In this document: positions 55,213 through 63,820 of the stretch, in pieces
Position numbering within the stretch: the stretch's first letter is position 1
Layout: each line of letters opens with the position of its first letter
Assembly (NCBI RefSeq): GCF_900114915.1
Contig: NZ_FOUS01000010.1
Location: 186,001 to 250,000 of the forward strand
Length of the DNA: 64,000 nucleotides
DNA from: Bradyrhizobium sp. Rc3b
GTDB lineage: Bacteria; Pseudomonadota; Alphaproteobacteria; Rhizobiales; Xanthobacteraceae
Direction of reading: 5' to 3'
Made by a program: the position numbers and the translations under genes
Notes under the pieces: model-generated
The model's database searches: none
The model's input: only the letters and a program-made list of their open reading frames with translations
What the model was told of the DNA's origin: nothing

Positions 55213-56283
55213 ATGCGCATCGCGCAGGTAGCTCCGTTGACGGAGGCTGTTCCACCCAAGCTGTATGGCGGCACCGAGCGGGTGGTGCATTGGTTGACGG
55301 AAGAGTTGGTGGCCCTTGGGCACGACGTGACTTTGTTCGCCAGCGGCGATTCACAGACCTCGGCCAAGCTGGATGCACTGTGGCCGAAGGCACTCCGTCT
55401 CGACGGTTCCGTGCGCGATCCAAACGCCCTGCACATGGTGCTGCTGGAGCGCGTGCGGCAAAAATGTGACGACGAGGAGTTCGACTTCCTCCACTTCCAT
55501 CTCGACTATTATCCGTGGTCGTTGTTCCACCGCCAGCCGACGCCGTTCCTGACCACGCTGCACGGCCGGCTCGACCTGCCGGAGCATCAGCCGGTGTTCA
55601 ACACCTTCTCCAAGATGCCCGTCATTTCGATCTCCAATGCGCAGCGACGGCCGGTGCCGCAGGCGAACTGGGTGACGACGATTCATCACGGTCTTCCGGA
55701 GAATTTGCTGACGCCGAAGCCGGCGAAACAGGAATATCTCGCCGTGCTCGGCCGCATCGCGCCCGAGAAGGGCGTCGACCGCGCCATCAAGATCGCGACC
55801 CATTGCGGCATTCCGCTGAAGATCGCGGCCAAGGTCGATCGTGCCGACCAGGATTACTACGACGAGTTGATCCGGCCGATGATCGAGAACAATCCGCTGG
55901 TGGAGTTCATCGGCGAGATCAGCGATCACGAGAAGTCGGACTTTTTGAGCGGCGCGCTCGGCCTTCTGCTGCCGATCGACTGGCCGGAGCCGTTCGGCCT
56001 CGTGATGATCGAAGCCATGGCCTGCGGAACGCCGGTGGTCGCCTTCAACCGCGGCTCGGTGCCGGAGATCATCGACGAGGGGCTGACCGGCTTCGTCGTC
56101 GAGGACATCCTCAGCGCAGCCGGCGTCGTCAATCGCCTTCCGCAACTCGACCGCACCGCGATCCGCAAACAGTTCGAGACACGTTTCACGGCGCGGCGAA
56201 TGGCGCTGGATTACCTCGCCGCCTACCGCAGCCTCGCCGAGGAACAGTCGCCGCGGATCAAGCTGGTGAGCAGCGCGGAGTAA
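55213..56283 (+). CDS. glycosyltransferase family 4 protein
   Basis: A 356-residue GT-B glycosyltransferase. The N-terminal domain opens MRIAQVAPLTEAVPPKLYGG with TERVVHWLTEELVALGHDVTLF; the C-terminal domain has LGRIAPEKGVDRAIKIA and the nucleotide-sugar E-x7-E in DWPEPFGLVMIEAMACGTPV. A trimmed loop makes it shorter than most GT4 enzymes. AAGGAG lies 11 bases before the ATG. The EcfG-type promoter suggests induction in general stress; rhizobial homologues often sit beside debranching-type glucosidases as here. Product unknown. Confidence 0.88.
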   Translation: MRIAQVAPLTEAVPPKLYGGTERVVHWLTEELVALGHDVTLFASGDSQTSAKLDALWPKALRLDGSVRDPNALHMVLLERVRQKCDDEEFDFLHFHLDYYPWSLFHRQPTPFLTTLHGRLDLPEHQPVFNTFSKMPVISISNAQRRPVPQANWVTTIHHGLPENLLTPKPAKQEYLAVLGRIAPEKGVDRAIKIATHCGIPLKIAAKVDRADQDYYDELIRPMIENNPLVEFIGEISDHEKSDFLSGALGLLLPIDWPEPFGLVMIEAMACGTPVVAFNRGSVPEIIDEGLTGFVVEDILSAAGVVNRLPQLDRTAIRKQFETRFTARRMALDYLAAYRSLAEEQSPRIKLVSSAE

Positions 56284-56320
56284 GCTAGCCAACCAACGGC
56301 GTCGCAGACCGACCAACAGT

Positions 56321-56346
56321 GTCGTCCCCGCGTTCGCGGGGACGAC
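56321..56346. repeat. perfect hairpin GTCGTCCCCGC/GCGGGGACGAC
   Basis: Eleven-base arms flank a GTTC loop, 37 bases after the glycosyltransferase stop and 41 bases from the sulfatase stop (convergent). The wording CGTCCCCGCG-TTCGCGGGGACG is a common rhizobial intergenic palindrome. It can serve as terminator for both genes. Confidence 0.75.
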
Positions 56347-56386
56347 AGCGGAGTGTGACGTCCTCAGCGCGTCAACACGGCCTTCC

Positions 56387-58315
56387 CTACCTCACCACCG
56401 CCCGCTTCGGCTCCACGATCTCGAACATCCTGGGAAACTCGTCCATCAGGCCCATCAGCTCGGCGAGTTTCATCGGGTTGCCCGACAGCTTGACCCTCCC
56501 TGCAGCGACGGCTTCCGGAAAGCTCGTCAGCTTGGCGATCACCCCGTCGAGCGTTGCGCGCGTCAGCGTGAAGCTGGCATCGGCGCCCTCCACCTGCACG
56601 CCCTCGGTGTAGGTCAGCGCGCAGTTCTCCAGATTGAGCACGAAGGTCTCGCCGGTATCGGAAAAACTCCAGTTCAGCACGATGTGCTTGCCCTCGGCCT
56701 TGGGGCCGTTGAGGCGGATGCCGAGCACGTCCCAGAGCTGCGAGGTGCGCAGCGCCGCCAGCGTCTCGCGCGGCATCGGCGGGCGCGCCGGCACCTTCGG
56801 CATGCCCTGGCGCAATTCCTGCGCACCGAACAGATAGGCGTTGCGCCAGGTCGCGCTTTCGGCGACGTAGCCGAGCTGCTCCAGCGTGTCGGCGAGCAAC
56901 GCGCGCGCCGCCACATGATCAGGCTCGGCGAAGACGAGATGGCCGAGCACTTGGGCGACGAAGCGGAATTCACCCTTGTCGAAATCCGCACGTGCCCGCG
57001 CCAGGATCGCATCCGCCCCGCCCATATACTCGACGTATTTCCTGCCTGACTCCACCGGCGGCAGCGGATCGAGATTGACCGGGTTGGCATCGTACCAGCC
57101 GAGATATTTCTGGTAGATCGCCTTCACATTGTGCCGGATGTGGCCGTAATAGCCGCGGCCGTGCCAGGCGCCCTCCAGGCTCTTCGGCAGCTGGATCGTC
57201 TCGGCGATCTCCGCCGCGGTGAGGCCGTGATTCATCAGGCGGATGGTCTGGTCGTGCGCGAATTTGTAGAGGTCACGCTGCTGCCGGATCATCGTGCCGA
57301 TGCGCTCAGCTCCCCACACCGGCCAATGATGCTGGCCGCACATCGCCTCCGCCTTGCCGTCCCAGAGCTGCAAGGCCTCGCCCAGATATTTTGACCAGGC
57401 CAGCGCGTCGCGCACGTCGGCACCGCGGAACGGCAGCAGATTGTGGAAATTGTGCGTGCAGTTCTCGGCGAGGTTCAACAGCTTGTAGCGCGGGATGAAG
57501 AAATGCATCTCCGCCGGCGCTTCGCTGTTCGGCGCCATCTGGAATTCGAATTCGACGCCGTCGATGACGCGCCTGTCGCCGGTCGCCATGATCAAATCGG
57601 TCGGGCGCAGCAGCGCGACGGAGCCTGCCGCCATCGACTTGCCGAGCCCGCAATCGACCTGCCCCCGCGTCCCCTTGGCGAGCAGCGGCCCGAACTGGTA
57701 CTGCGCCCGGCGCAGCATCGCGGGGCCCGCGATGATGTTCTCGGAGACGGCGTGCTCCATGAACAGGTTCGGCGCGATGATCGGCACGCGGCTAGTAGCG
57801 AGCGCGTCTTCCTCCAGCACGCCGCGCGCGCCGCCCCAATGATCGGTGTGGGTGTGGGTAAAGATGACGGCCGCGACGGGCTTCAGGCCGCGATGCCTAA
57901 AATAGAGATCGAGCGCGGCGCGGGCACCTTCGATCGAGGTCAGCGTGTCGACGACGATGACGCCGCTGTCGCCCTCGATCAGCGTCATGTTGGCGATGTC
58001 GAGCCCGCGCACCTGGTAGACACCGGGCACGACCTCGAACAGGCCGTGCTGCATGTTGAGACGCGACTGCCGCCACAGGCTCGGATTGACCGTGGGTGGC
58101 GCCTCTTCGGTGGACAGGAAGCCGTAAAGCGCGAGACTCCAGACCGTCCGCCCTTGCGGGTTCGTGATCGTCGCTTTCTCGATCGTGCCGAGGAAGCCGC
58201 GCGCGGCATCGTCGAAATCCCGCGTGTCGGAAAACGGCAGCGCCTTCAGCATCGCCGTTTGCTGGGCGATGACGGACGGCGTCGCGTCCTTTGGCTCGCC
58301 GCTGATGTCTGTCAT
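56387..58315 (-). CDS. alkyl/aryl sulfatase, metallo-beta-lactamase fold (SdsA type)
   Basis: A 642-residue enzyme that hydrolyses alkyl sulfates such as dodecyl sulfate with two zinc ions. The MBL core carries His154-Thr-His-Thr-Asp158-His159 (FTHTHTDHWGG), with further ligands in ENCTHNFHNLLP and GQHHWPVWG. A central alkyl-sulfatase dimerisation domain (about residues 390-520) and a C-terminal SCP2-like domain (about 525-640) follow, as in SdsA1. It has no signal peptide, unlike secreted SdsA1. GGAGGAGC precedes the ATG at 58313-58315; the frame is open ten codons more. It lets the cell use or detoxify sulfate esters. Confidence 0.9.
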   Translation of the reverse strand: MTDISGEPKDATPSVIAQQTAMLKALPFSDTRDFDDAARGFLGTIEKATITNPQGRTVWSLALYGFLSTEEAPPTVNPSLWRQSRLNMQHGLFEVVPGVYQVRGLDIANMTLIEGDSGVIVVDTLTSIEGARAALDLYFRHRGLKPVAAVIFTHTHTDHWGGARGVLEEDALATSRVPIIAPNLFMEHAVSENIIAGPAMLRRAQYQFGPLLAKGTRGQVDCGLGKSMAAGSVALLRPTDLIMATGDRRVIDGVEFEFQMAPNSEAPAEMHFFIPRYKLLNLAENCTHNFHNLLPFRGADVRDALAWSKYLGEALQLWDGKAEAMCGQHHWPVWGAERIGTMIRQQRDLYKFAHDQTIRLMNHGLTAAEIAETIQLPKSLEGAWHGRGYYGHIRHNVKAIYQKYLGWYDANPVNLDPLPPVESGRKYVEYMGGADAILARARADFDKGEFRFVAQVLGHLVFAEPDHVAARALLADTLEQLGYVAESATWRNAYLFGAQELRQGMPKVPARPPMPRETLAALRTSQLWDVLGIRLNGPKAEGKHIVLNWSFSDTGETFVLNLENCALTYTEGVQVEGADASFTLTRATLDGVIAKLTSFPEAVAAGRVKLSGNPMKLAELMGLMDEFPRMFEIVEPKRAVVR

Positions 58316-58397
58316 GCTTGCTCCTCCCCGCCGGTTGCGCGGCATCTAACCGCATCTGGCGGGTGATTACTATCGGCGGCAGCAACACGGATGCTGT

Positions 58398-58544
58398 CCC
58401 CTTTTCCCCCTGTGGGAGAAGGTGGCGCGAAGCGCCGGATGAGGGGCATCTCTCCGCTCGCGAGAGCGTCCGCGAGGATAGATACCCCTCACCCGTCTCG
58501 CCGCTGCGCGACGAGCCACCCTCTCCCACAAGAAGGGGAGAGGG
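58398..58544. repeat. large imperfect palindromic repeat
   Basis: The left arm contains CCCTTTTCCCCCTGTGGGAG followed by AAGGTGGC (58398-58426), the right arm GCCACCCTCTCCCACAAGAA then GGGGAGAGGG (58514-58544). Inner pieces (GGCGCGAAGCGCC, CGCTCGCGAGAGCG, CGCTGCGCG) form smaller hairpins. It fills the gap between the sulfatase and the TRAP operon. This is a widespread alphaproteobacterial repeat type. Confidence 0.85.
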
Positions 58545-58559
58545 ATTCAGAACTCGTCG

Positions 58560-60593
58560 CTACATCCCCAGCAGCCGCGGCAGCCACAACGACAGGCCCG
58601 GCCAGTACGTCACCACCACCAGGAATCCCAGCATCGTCAGCAGCCATGGCCACACCGCGACCGTGAGCTCGGTGATGCCCATCTTGGCGATGCCGGAGGC
58701 GACGTAAAGGTTGAGGCCGACAGGCGGATGGCAGAGGCCAACCTCCATGTTGACTGTCATCAGGATGCCGAAATGGATCGGGTCGATGCCGAGCTTGATC
58801 GCGACCGGGAACAGGATCGGAGCCATGATGAGGATGATCGAGGACGGCTCCATCACGTTACCCGCCAGCAGCAGCAGCAGGTTGACGAGGAGCAGGAAGC
58901 CGATCCACCCCAGGCCCTGGTCGATCATCCATTGCGCCAGCGCTTGCGGCACGTTCTCGTAGGTCATCAGGAACGAGAACAGGACGGCGTTGGTGATGAT
59001 GTAGAGCAGCATCGCCGAGAGATTCGCCGACGACAGCAGCACCCGCGGCACGTCGCTCAGCTTCAGGTCTTTATAGATGAACACGGCCACGATGAAGGCG
59101 TAGACCGCACTGACGGCGGCAGCTTCGGTCGGCGTGAACAGGCCGCTGTAGATGCCGCCGATCACGATCACGATCAGCAGGATGCCCCAGATCGACTTGC
59201 GAAAGGCATCGAAGCGCTCGCGCAGCGTTGCCTTCGGCATCCGGGGATAGTCGTTGCGCCAGGCCCGATAGAATGTCGTGGCGCCGAGAAGCGTGGCCAG
59301 GACCAATCCCGGCACGATGCCGGCAATGAACAGCTTGCCGACCGAGCTGTTGGTGGAGACGGCGTAGAGAACCATCGGGATCGACGGCGGAATCAGAATT
59401 CCGAGCGAGCCCGACGTCGTGATCACGCCCGCGCCGAACCGCTTTGGGAAGCCCTGCGCGACCATCGCCGGCAGGATCACCGAGCCGATCGCCACCACGG
59501 TCGCCGGCGACGAGCCGGAAATCGCGGCAAACAGCGCACAGGCGACCACCCCCGACAGCGCGAGACCGCCGTACCAATGGCCGACCAGCGAGGTCGCGAA
59601 GGTGATCATCCGCCGCGCCACCCCGCCGTGGGTCAGGAAGTTGCCGGCGAGGATGAAGAACGGGATCGCCATGATCTCGAAGTTCTCGATGCCGGTGAAC
59701 AGCTTCAGCGCCACCGATTCCGTTCGCACGTCGGTCAGTGTGAACATGAAGCTGAGCACGGTGAGACCGAGCGCGATCGAGATCGGCATGCCCGTCAGCA
59801 TCAAGGAGAGCAGAAGCGCGAACACGATGAGGACGCGCAAGCCCTGCGGCAGCGTGATGACGTGACCCGCATGCGCGAAGCACAGCGCGACGATCAAGAC
59901 CGGCAGCAGCATCAGGATCCAGCCGAGCGGGCTGCGCTCGTCCCGGACGACCTGACTATGCGTGACCGGCGCCGGATGCACCGGATCCGCCTCAACACCC
60001 TCGACGCCCGCCATGTCGTGATGCGGCAGCTCGCCGGTGCGGTGGAACGACCAGGCGACCTGCAGGAAGCGGAAGCACATCAGGCCGGAGCCGAGCGGGA
60101 TGGTGAGATACACCATCCACATCGGTGCTTCCAGATCATTGGACTGCTGGCCGGTCTGCCACATCTGGCCGACGAACGCGGCCCCGAAATAGGCGACAAT
60201 GGCGGTGAACAGCGCACCGCACAACAGACCGAAGGTGATGACGCGCCGGCGGGATCCGCCCGGAAGGATGTTGACGAGCACGTCGACGCCGACATGGATG
60301 CCGGTCCGCACGCCATAGGCGGCGCCGAACTTGGCCATCCAGATGAACATGTAGATGCAGAGCTCCTGCGCCCAGGACAAGTCGAGCGCAGCAAGCCAGG
60401 TGAACGTCGCCCGCGCCGGAACGGCCAGGAAGGTCAGGTTTCGGGCTTCCGCCCATTTGGCGATATCGATCGACAGCCCGGCGCCGTAACGGTGCAGCAC
60501 GGCGACGAAGATGAGCGACGTCGCAGCCGCGATCATCGTCGCGATCAGCCATTCCTCGAGATGGTCGAGAAAACGATTCAGCACACGCAACAA
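58560..60593 (-). CDS. TRAP transporter fused permease (DctQ-DctM)
   Basis: A 677-residue membrane protein joining both TRAP permease subunits. Residues 1-190 are DctQ-like (four helices, with SWAQELCIYMFIWMAKFGAAYG holding the family's E-x-C/R and W residues), residues about 190-225 are a polar linker, and residues 230-677 are DctM-like, with AISGSSPATVVAIGSVILPA and LGILIPPSIPMVLYAV. Fusion fixes the subunit stoichiometry. It lies downstream of its binding-protein gene, 96 bases apart, on the same strand. Ligand unknown; candidate acids include dicarboxylates. Confidence 0.93.
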   Translation of the reverse strand: MLRVLNRFLDHLEEWLIATMIAAATSLIFVAVLHRYGAGLSIDIAKWAEARNLTFLAVPARATFTWLAALDLSWAQELCIYMFIWMAKFGAAYGVRTGIHVGVDVLVNILPGGSRRRVITFGLLCGALFTAIVAYFGAAFVGQMWQTGQQSNDLEAPMWMVYLTIPLGSGLMCFRFLQVAWSFHRTGELPHHDMAGVEGVEADPVHPAPVTHSQVVRDERSPLGWILMLLPVLIVALCFAHAGHVITLPQGLRVLIVFALLLSLMLTGMPISIALGLTVLSFMFTLTDVRTESVALKLFTGIENFEIMAIPFFILAGNFLTHGGVARRMITFATSLVGHWYGGLALSGVVACALFAAISGSSPATVVAIGSVILPAMVAQGFPKRFGAGVITTSGSLGILIPPSIPMVLYAVSTNSSVGKLFIAGIVPGLVLATLLGATTFYRAWRNDYPRMPKATLRERFDAFRKSIWGILLIVIVIGGIYSGLFTPTEAAAVSAVYAFIVAVFIYKDLKLSDVPRVLLSSANLSAMLLYIITNAVLFSFLMTYENVPQALAQWMIDQGLGWIGFLLLVNLLLLLAGNVMEPSSIILIMAPILFPVAIKLGIDPIHFGILMTVNMEVGLCHPPVGLNLYVASGIAKMGITELTVAVWPWLLTMLGFLVVVTYWPGLSLWLPRLLGM

Positions 60594-60689
60594 CTTGGTC
60601 CCCCAGCATCAGGTCGTCATTCAAGAGCGAAACGGCCGGGAGTGCGATCACCCCCGACCGTTGGTGTTGTTCTTATTGGGCCGCAGCCG

Positions 60690-61691
60690 TCAGTTCATCT
60701 TGACGTCGAGTTCCTTGGCGATGAGATCGAGCACCTCCTGCCCGACCCGTCCCTTTGCCCATTTATAAGTCGGCTGCATCGCCTCCTGCCAGGCCTTGCG
60801 ATCAGCATCGGTGAGGTAATGCAGATTGGTCTTTCCCGTTTTCTTGATCTCGGCCAGCGCGTCCTCGTTCTCCTGGCGGGCGATCGAGTTGGTGTAGTCA
60901 GTCGCCTCCGCCATCGCCTTGTCGAGCTGGGTGCGGATATCGGGCGGGAGGCCCGACCAGAACTTCGAGTTGACGATCACAGCATACTGCAGGTGTGCAT
61001 GATAGGAGACGGTGATGTCTTTCTGCACCTCGTAGAACTTCTGCGTCAGATAGTTGGATGGGGTGTTCTCGCAGCCGTCGACCACGCCGGTCTGCAGCGC
61101 CTGGTAAACTTCGGAGAACGCCATGATCTGCGGGATCGAGCCGACGAGGCGGAAATATTGGTCGGCAACCTTCGATCCGGAGATGCGGAACTTCAGTCCC
61201 TGGAAGTCAGTCGGCTTCATCAGCGGGCGATTCGAAGAGACCATGTGGAAACCATTGTCCCAATAGGCAAGCCCGGTGATGCCCTTGGTCTCGAGCTTCT
61301 GGAACAGCCACTTGCCGACCGTGCCCTTCATCGCGTTGGAATAGGTCTGGTCGTCCTTGAACAGCCAGGGCAGGTCGAGCGCCTCGAACTCCTTGATGCC
61401 CAGCGGCGCGAATTTCGCGGTCGAGGGCGCGAGCATCTGCACGGAGCCGAGCTGCAGCGCCTCGATCTCTTCCTTGTCCTTGTAGAGCGTGGAGTTCGGG
61501 TAGATTTCGACCTTGACCTTGCCGTCAGTGTATTTTTCGGCGAGCTCCTTGAACTTCAGCGCCCCCTTCCCCTTCGGGGTGTCGTTGGCGACGACGTGGC
61601 TGAATTTGATGACGATCGGAGTTTGGGCCAGCGCAGCGGCAGGGGCCAGAATCAGCGCGGCCGCCGCGACCGCAAGAAGCAGTTTGCGCAT
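60690..61691 (-). CDS. TRAP transporter substrate-binding protein (DctP family)
   Basis: A 333-residue periplasmic receptor with a signal peptide (MRKLLLAVAAAALILAPAAA, cleaved near ALAQTPI). It resembles C4-dicarboxylate DctP proteins: IVIKFSHVVANDTPKGKGAL, LKFRISGSKVADQYFRLVGS with the ligand-binding Arg, and EVYQALQTGVVDGCENTPSNY. I start at ATG 61689-61691 with GGGAGGTC upstream. The C4-dicarboxylate assignment (malate, succinate, fumarate) follows overall likeness and is moderately safe. Dicarboxylates are the carbon source of bacteroids, but DctA usually does that job. Confidence 0.92.
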   Translation of the reverse strand: MRKLLLAVAAAALILAPAAALAQTPIVIKFSHVVANDTPKGKGALKFKELAEKYTDGKVKVEIYPNSTLYKDKEEIEALQLGSVQMLAPSTAKFAPLGIKEFEALDLPWLFKDDQTYSNAMKGTVGKWLFQKLETKGITGLAYWDNGFHMVSSNRPLMKPTDFQGLKFRISGSKVADQYFRLVGSIPQIMAFSEVYQALQTGVVDGCENTPSNYLTQKFYEVQKDITVSYHAHLQYAVIVNSKFWSGLPPDIRTQLDKAMAEATDYTNSIARQENEDALAEIKKTGKTNLHYLTDADRKAWQEAMQPTYKWAKGRVGQEVLDLIAKELDVKMN

Positions 61692-61889
61692 GAAGACCTC
61701 CCAACAACCTCGACAAACCGGGTGCTTTTTTGTTTTCCGGTTTGAGTAGTGGCAGCAATCCGCAGGCCGAACAACTAGACCTAAGCCCAATTTGCCGCAG
61801 CCAAGCTATCTTGACGAGCGCTGTCTACGCAACCCGGCACCTGCTTCTGTCCAGGGGAACGAGCGCTTATGTCGCATTGCGGCAGAGCA

Positions 61890-62660
61890 TCAGCTCTTGC
61901 GCTGCGCAACCATGAAAAGGCGGCGGAACGGGAACAGGGTCTGCCCCGCAGCATTCTTCGGATAGGCCTTCGCAACCCGCGCGCCATAAGCGGCTTCGAA
62001 TGCGATCTTCTCCTCGCCTGCGAGCACGTCGAGATAGCGCGTCAGCCAGGTCCCCTTGGTCCATTCCTTGACGGGGTTCTCGCCTTCGAGCACCTGCAGA
62101 TATTCGGTCTCCCAGATGTCGATGTCGGCCGACATCGGCGCAAGAAGATCGTAATAGAAGGCCGGCCCCTCGACCGGCGTCGGCGTCACGAGATGCTCGA
62201 GCTTGGATCGCCACGGACCATCGAGCGCGGTCTCGCCGATCAGCACATGCGACGGCGCCAGAAAGTTGCGCGGCATCTGCACCGCAAGCATGCCGCTAGG
62301 CTTCACCTTCTCCATGACCGATGGAAACAGCGCCGCATGATTGGGCAGCCAGTGCAGTGCGGCATTGGAATAGATCAAGTCGTATTGCCTGGCGGGGCGC
62401 CATTGGCCGAGGTCCTCGTGGGACCATTCGACATCGGGTGCAGCCTTGCGGCCGGCGGCAACCATCTCGGCGGAGCCCTCGAGGCCGGTCACGCTCGCCT
62501 CCGGCCAGCGCTCCTTGATGAGTTTTGTCACGTTGCCGGCGCCGGCGCCGAGATCGGCAATCTCGCGCGGGCCAAAATCCGGAATCCGCATCAAGAGGTC
62601 CACGGCGGGCCGGAGCCGATGGCCGGAGAATTTTAAGTATTGCTGCGGATCCCAGGCCAT
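61890..62660 (-). CDS. tam: trans-aconitate 2-methyltransferase
   Basis: A 256-residue SAM-dependent methyltransferase. Motif I is IADLGAGAGNVTKLI (about residues 34-48), the acidic motif II is VTGLEGS, and motif IV is YDLIYSNAALHWLPNH, typical of Tam. It methylates trans-aconitate, a toxic isomerisation product of the TCA intermediate cis-aconitate. The start MAWDPQQYLKFSGHRLRPAVDLL matches Tam closely. It diverges from the SDR gene. The neighbouring TRAP transporter for organic acids may be a coincidence. Confidence 0.9.
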   Translation of the reverse strand: MAWDPQQYLKFSGHRLRPAVDLLMRIPDFGPREIADLGAGAGNVTKLIKERWPEASVTGLEGSAEMVAAGRKAAPDVEWSHEDLGQWRPARQYDLIYSNAALHWLPNHAALFPSVMEKVKPSGMLAVQMPRNFLAPSHVLIGETALDGPWRSKLEHLVTPTPVEGPAFYYDLLAPMSADIDIWETEYLQVLEGENPVKEWTKGTWLTRYLDVLAGEEKIAFEAAYGARVAKAYPKNAAGQTLFPFRRLFMVAQRKS

Positions 62661-62804
62661 CGCTCAACGCCTTTTCTTTTTCGTGTTTCCTTCAAGGTCG
62701 CTCTTGGTTACCACTGCTCGTCCCGCTCAGGCAATTCGCAAGGCCCGCGGGACGGGCAGGAAGCGGACAGCAATAAGCAAAAACCAGCAAGAGAGCGTGT
62801 CACC

Positions 62805-63548
62805 ATGGACCTCGGGCTCAAATCGAAAACCGCTGTTGTCACCGGCGCGAGCATCGGCATCGGTCGCGCCATCGCCAAGGGCCTCGCCGCCGAAGGCGTG
62901 CGTGTGGTCGGCGTGGCGCGGCGCACCGATCTGCTCGCCGAGCTGGTGAAGGAGGAAGGCTCCGGGCTGATCACGCCGCTCGAGCAGGACGTGATGGCGA
63001 AGGACGCGGCAGAGCGGATCGCGGCGTTCGCGGTGAAGGAGCTTGGACATGTCGACATCCTCATCAACAATGCAGGCGGCAGCCGCCCCCTGCCGGTCGA
63101 TGCGCCCGACAGCAAATGGGACGAGGCGATCGCGCTGAACTTCACCAGCTACCGCCGCATCGCGCATGCGCTGCTGCCGCAGATGATCGAACGCAAATGG
63201 GGCCGCATCGTCAACATCACCGGCAAGTCCGAGCCCGAAGGGCTCAACGCCGCGTTCGCAGCGAAAGCCGCCGTGCACGCCTGGGCCAAGGGCCTGTCGC
63301 GCGAGATCGGCGAGCACGGCATCACCATCAACTGCATCCCTCCCGGCCGCATCATGAGCGAACAGATCCGCCGCAACTATCCGCCGGATTATCGGGAGCG
63401 TTTTGCCGAGGAGGAAATCCCGGTCGGTTATTGGGGCGAGCCGGAAGATCTGGCCGCACTCGCGGTGTTTCTGGCGTCACCGGTGGCGCGGTACATCACC
63501 GGGACGGTGATCCCGGTGGATGGCGGGTTGCGGCGGTATCAGTTCTAG
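62805..63548 (+). CDS. short-chain dehydrogenase/reductase-fold protein with altered active site
   Basis: A 247-residue SDR-fold protein. The nucleotide site TGASIGIGRAIAKGL (residues 13-27) and ILINNAGG are intact, and the C-terminal GTVIPVDGGLRRY is typical. The usual catalytic Tyr of YxxxK is missing: the sequence reads GLNAAFAAKAAVHAW, with Lys154 kept but Ala150 at the Tyr position, and NITGKSEP in place of the catalytic Ser segment. So the usual oxidoreduction is doubtful, though Phe151 or a shifted residue could be involved. I start at ATG 62805 (MDLGLKSKTAVVTG), with AGAGAG upstream. Substrate unknown. Confidence 0.85.
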   Translation: MDLGLKSKTAVVTGASIGIGRAIAKGLAAEGVRVVGVARRTDLLAELVKEEGSGLITPLEQDVMAKDAAERIAAFAVKELGHVDILINNAGGSRPLPVDAPDSKWDEAIALNFTSYRRIAHALLPQMIERKWGRIVNITGKSEPEGLNAAFAAKAAVHAWAKGLSREIGEHGITINCIPPGRIMSEQIRRNYPPDYRERFAEEEIPVGYWGEPEDLAALAVFLASPVARYITGTVIPVDGGLRRYQF

Positions 63549-63820
63549 GGCTGGGCTCCTGTATCCACGACCCGCGAACGCACGCGATGTCCCAGGGCTA
63601 TCGCATTTGGGAGTGATTTCGCCTGTGGCCATCCTTCGAGACGCCCGCCGTTGGCGGGCCCTCAGGATGAAGATCGAGTGCGCGGCTGCAGTTTCAACGA
63701 GCACCGATGCTGCTTAGCCTCATCCTGAGGAGACCGCGAAGCGGTCGCCTCGAAGGACGAGGCGCGCGCTCAGCTCGCGCTAAGCGCCAAATGCGATTGA
63801 CCTGGGTTTGCCGCCAGACC
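63549..63820. other. 272-base intergenic region with repeats
   Basis: No gene is supported between the SDR stop and the end of the DsrE-type gene. It is mostly occupied by the palindromic repeat at 63630-63762. Confidence 0.5.
63630..63762. repeat. paired palindromic intergenic repeats
   Basis: Two elements face each other: CATCCTTCGAGACGCCCGCC followed by GTTGGCGGGCCCTCAGGATG (63630-63669), and CATCCTGAGGAGACCGCGAA followed by GCGGTCGCCTCGAAGGACG (63721-63759). Each folds on itself (CGCCCGCC/GGCGGG, GACCGC/GCGGTC), and the two are inverse copies at their ends. The same family appears at 28.53-28.66 kb. Confidence 0.85.

Noticed and set aside
58728..61745. 1005-codon open frame on the plus strand
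   Set aside because: It runs antisense to the TRAP permease and binding-protein genes, is rich in Arg, Asp, Glu, His and Gln in the manner of GC-rich shadow frames, and shows no domain.
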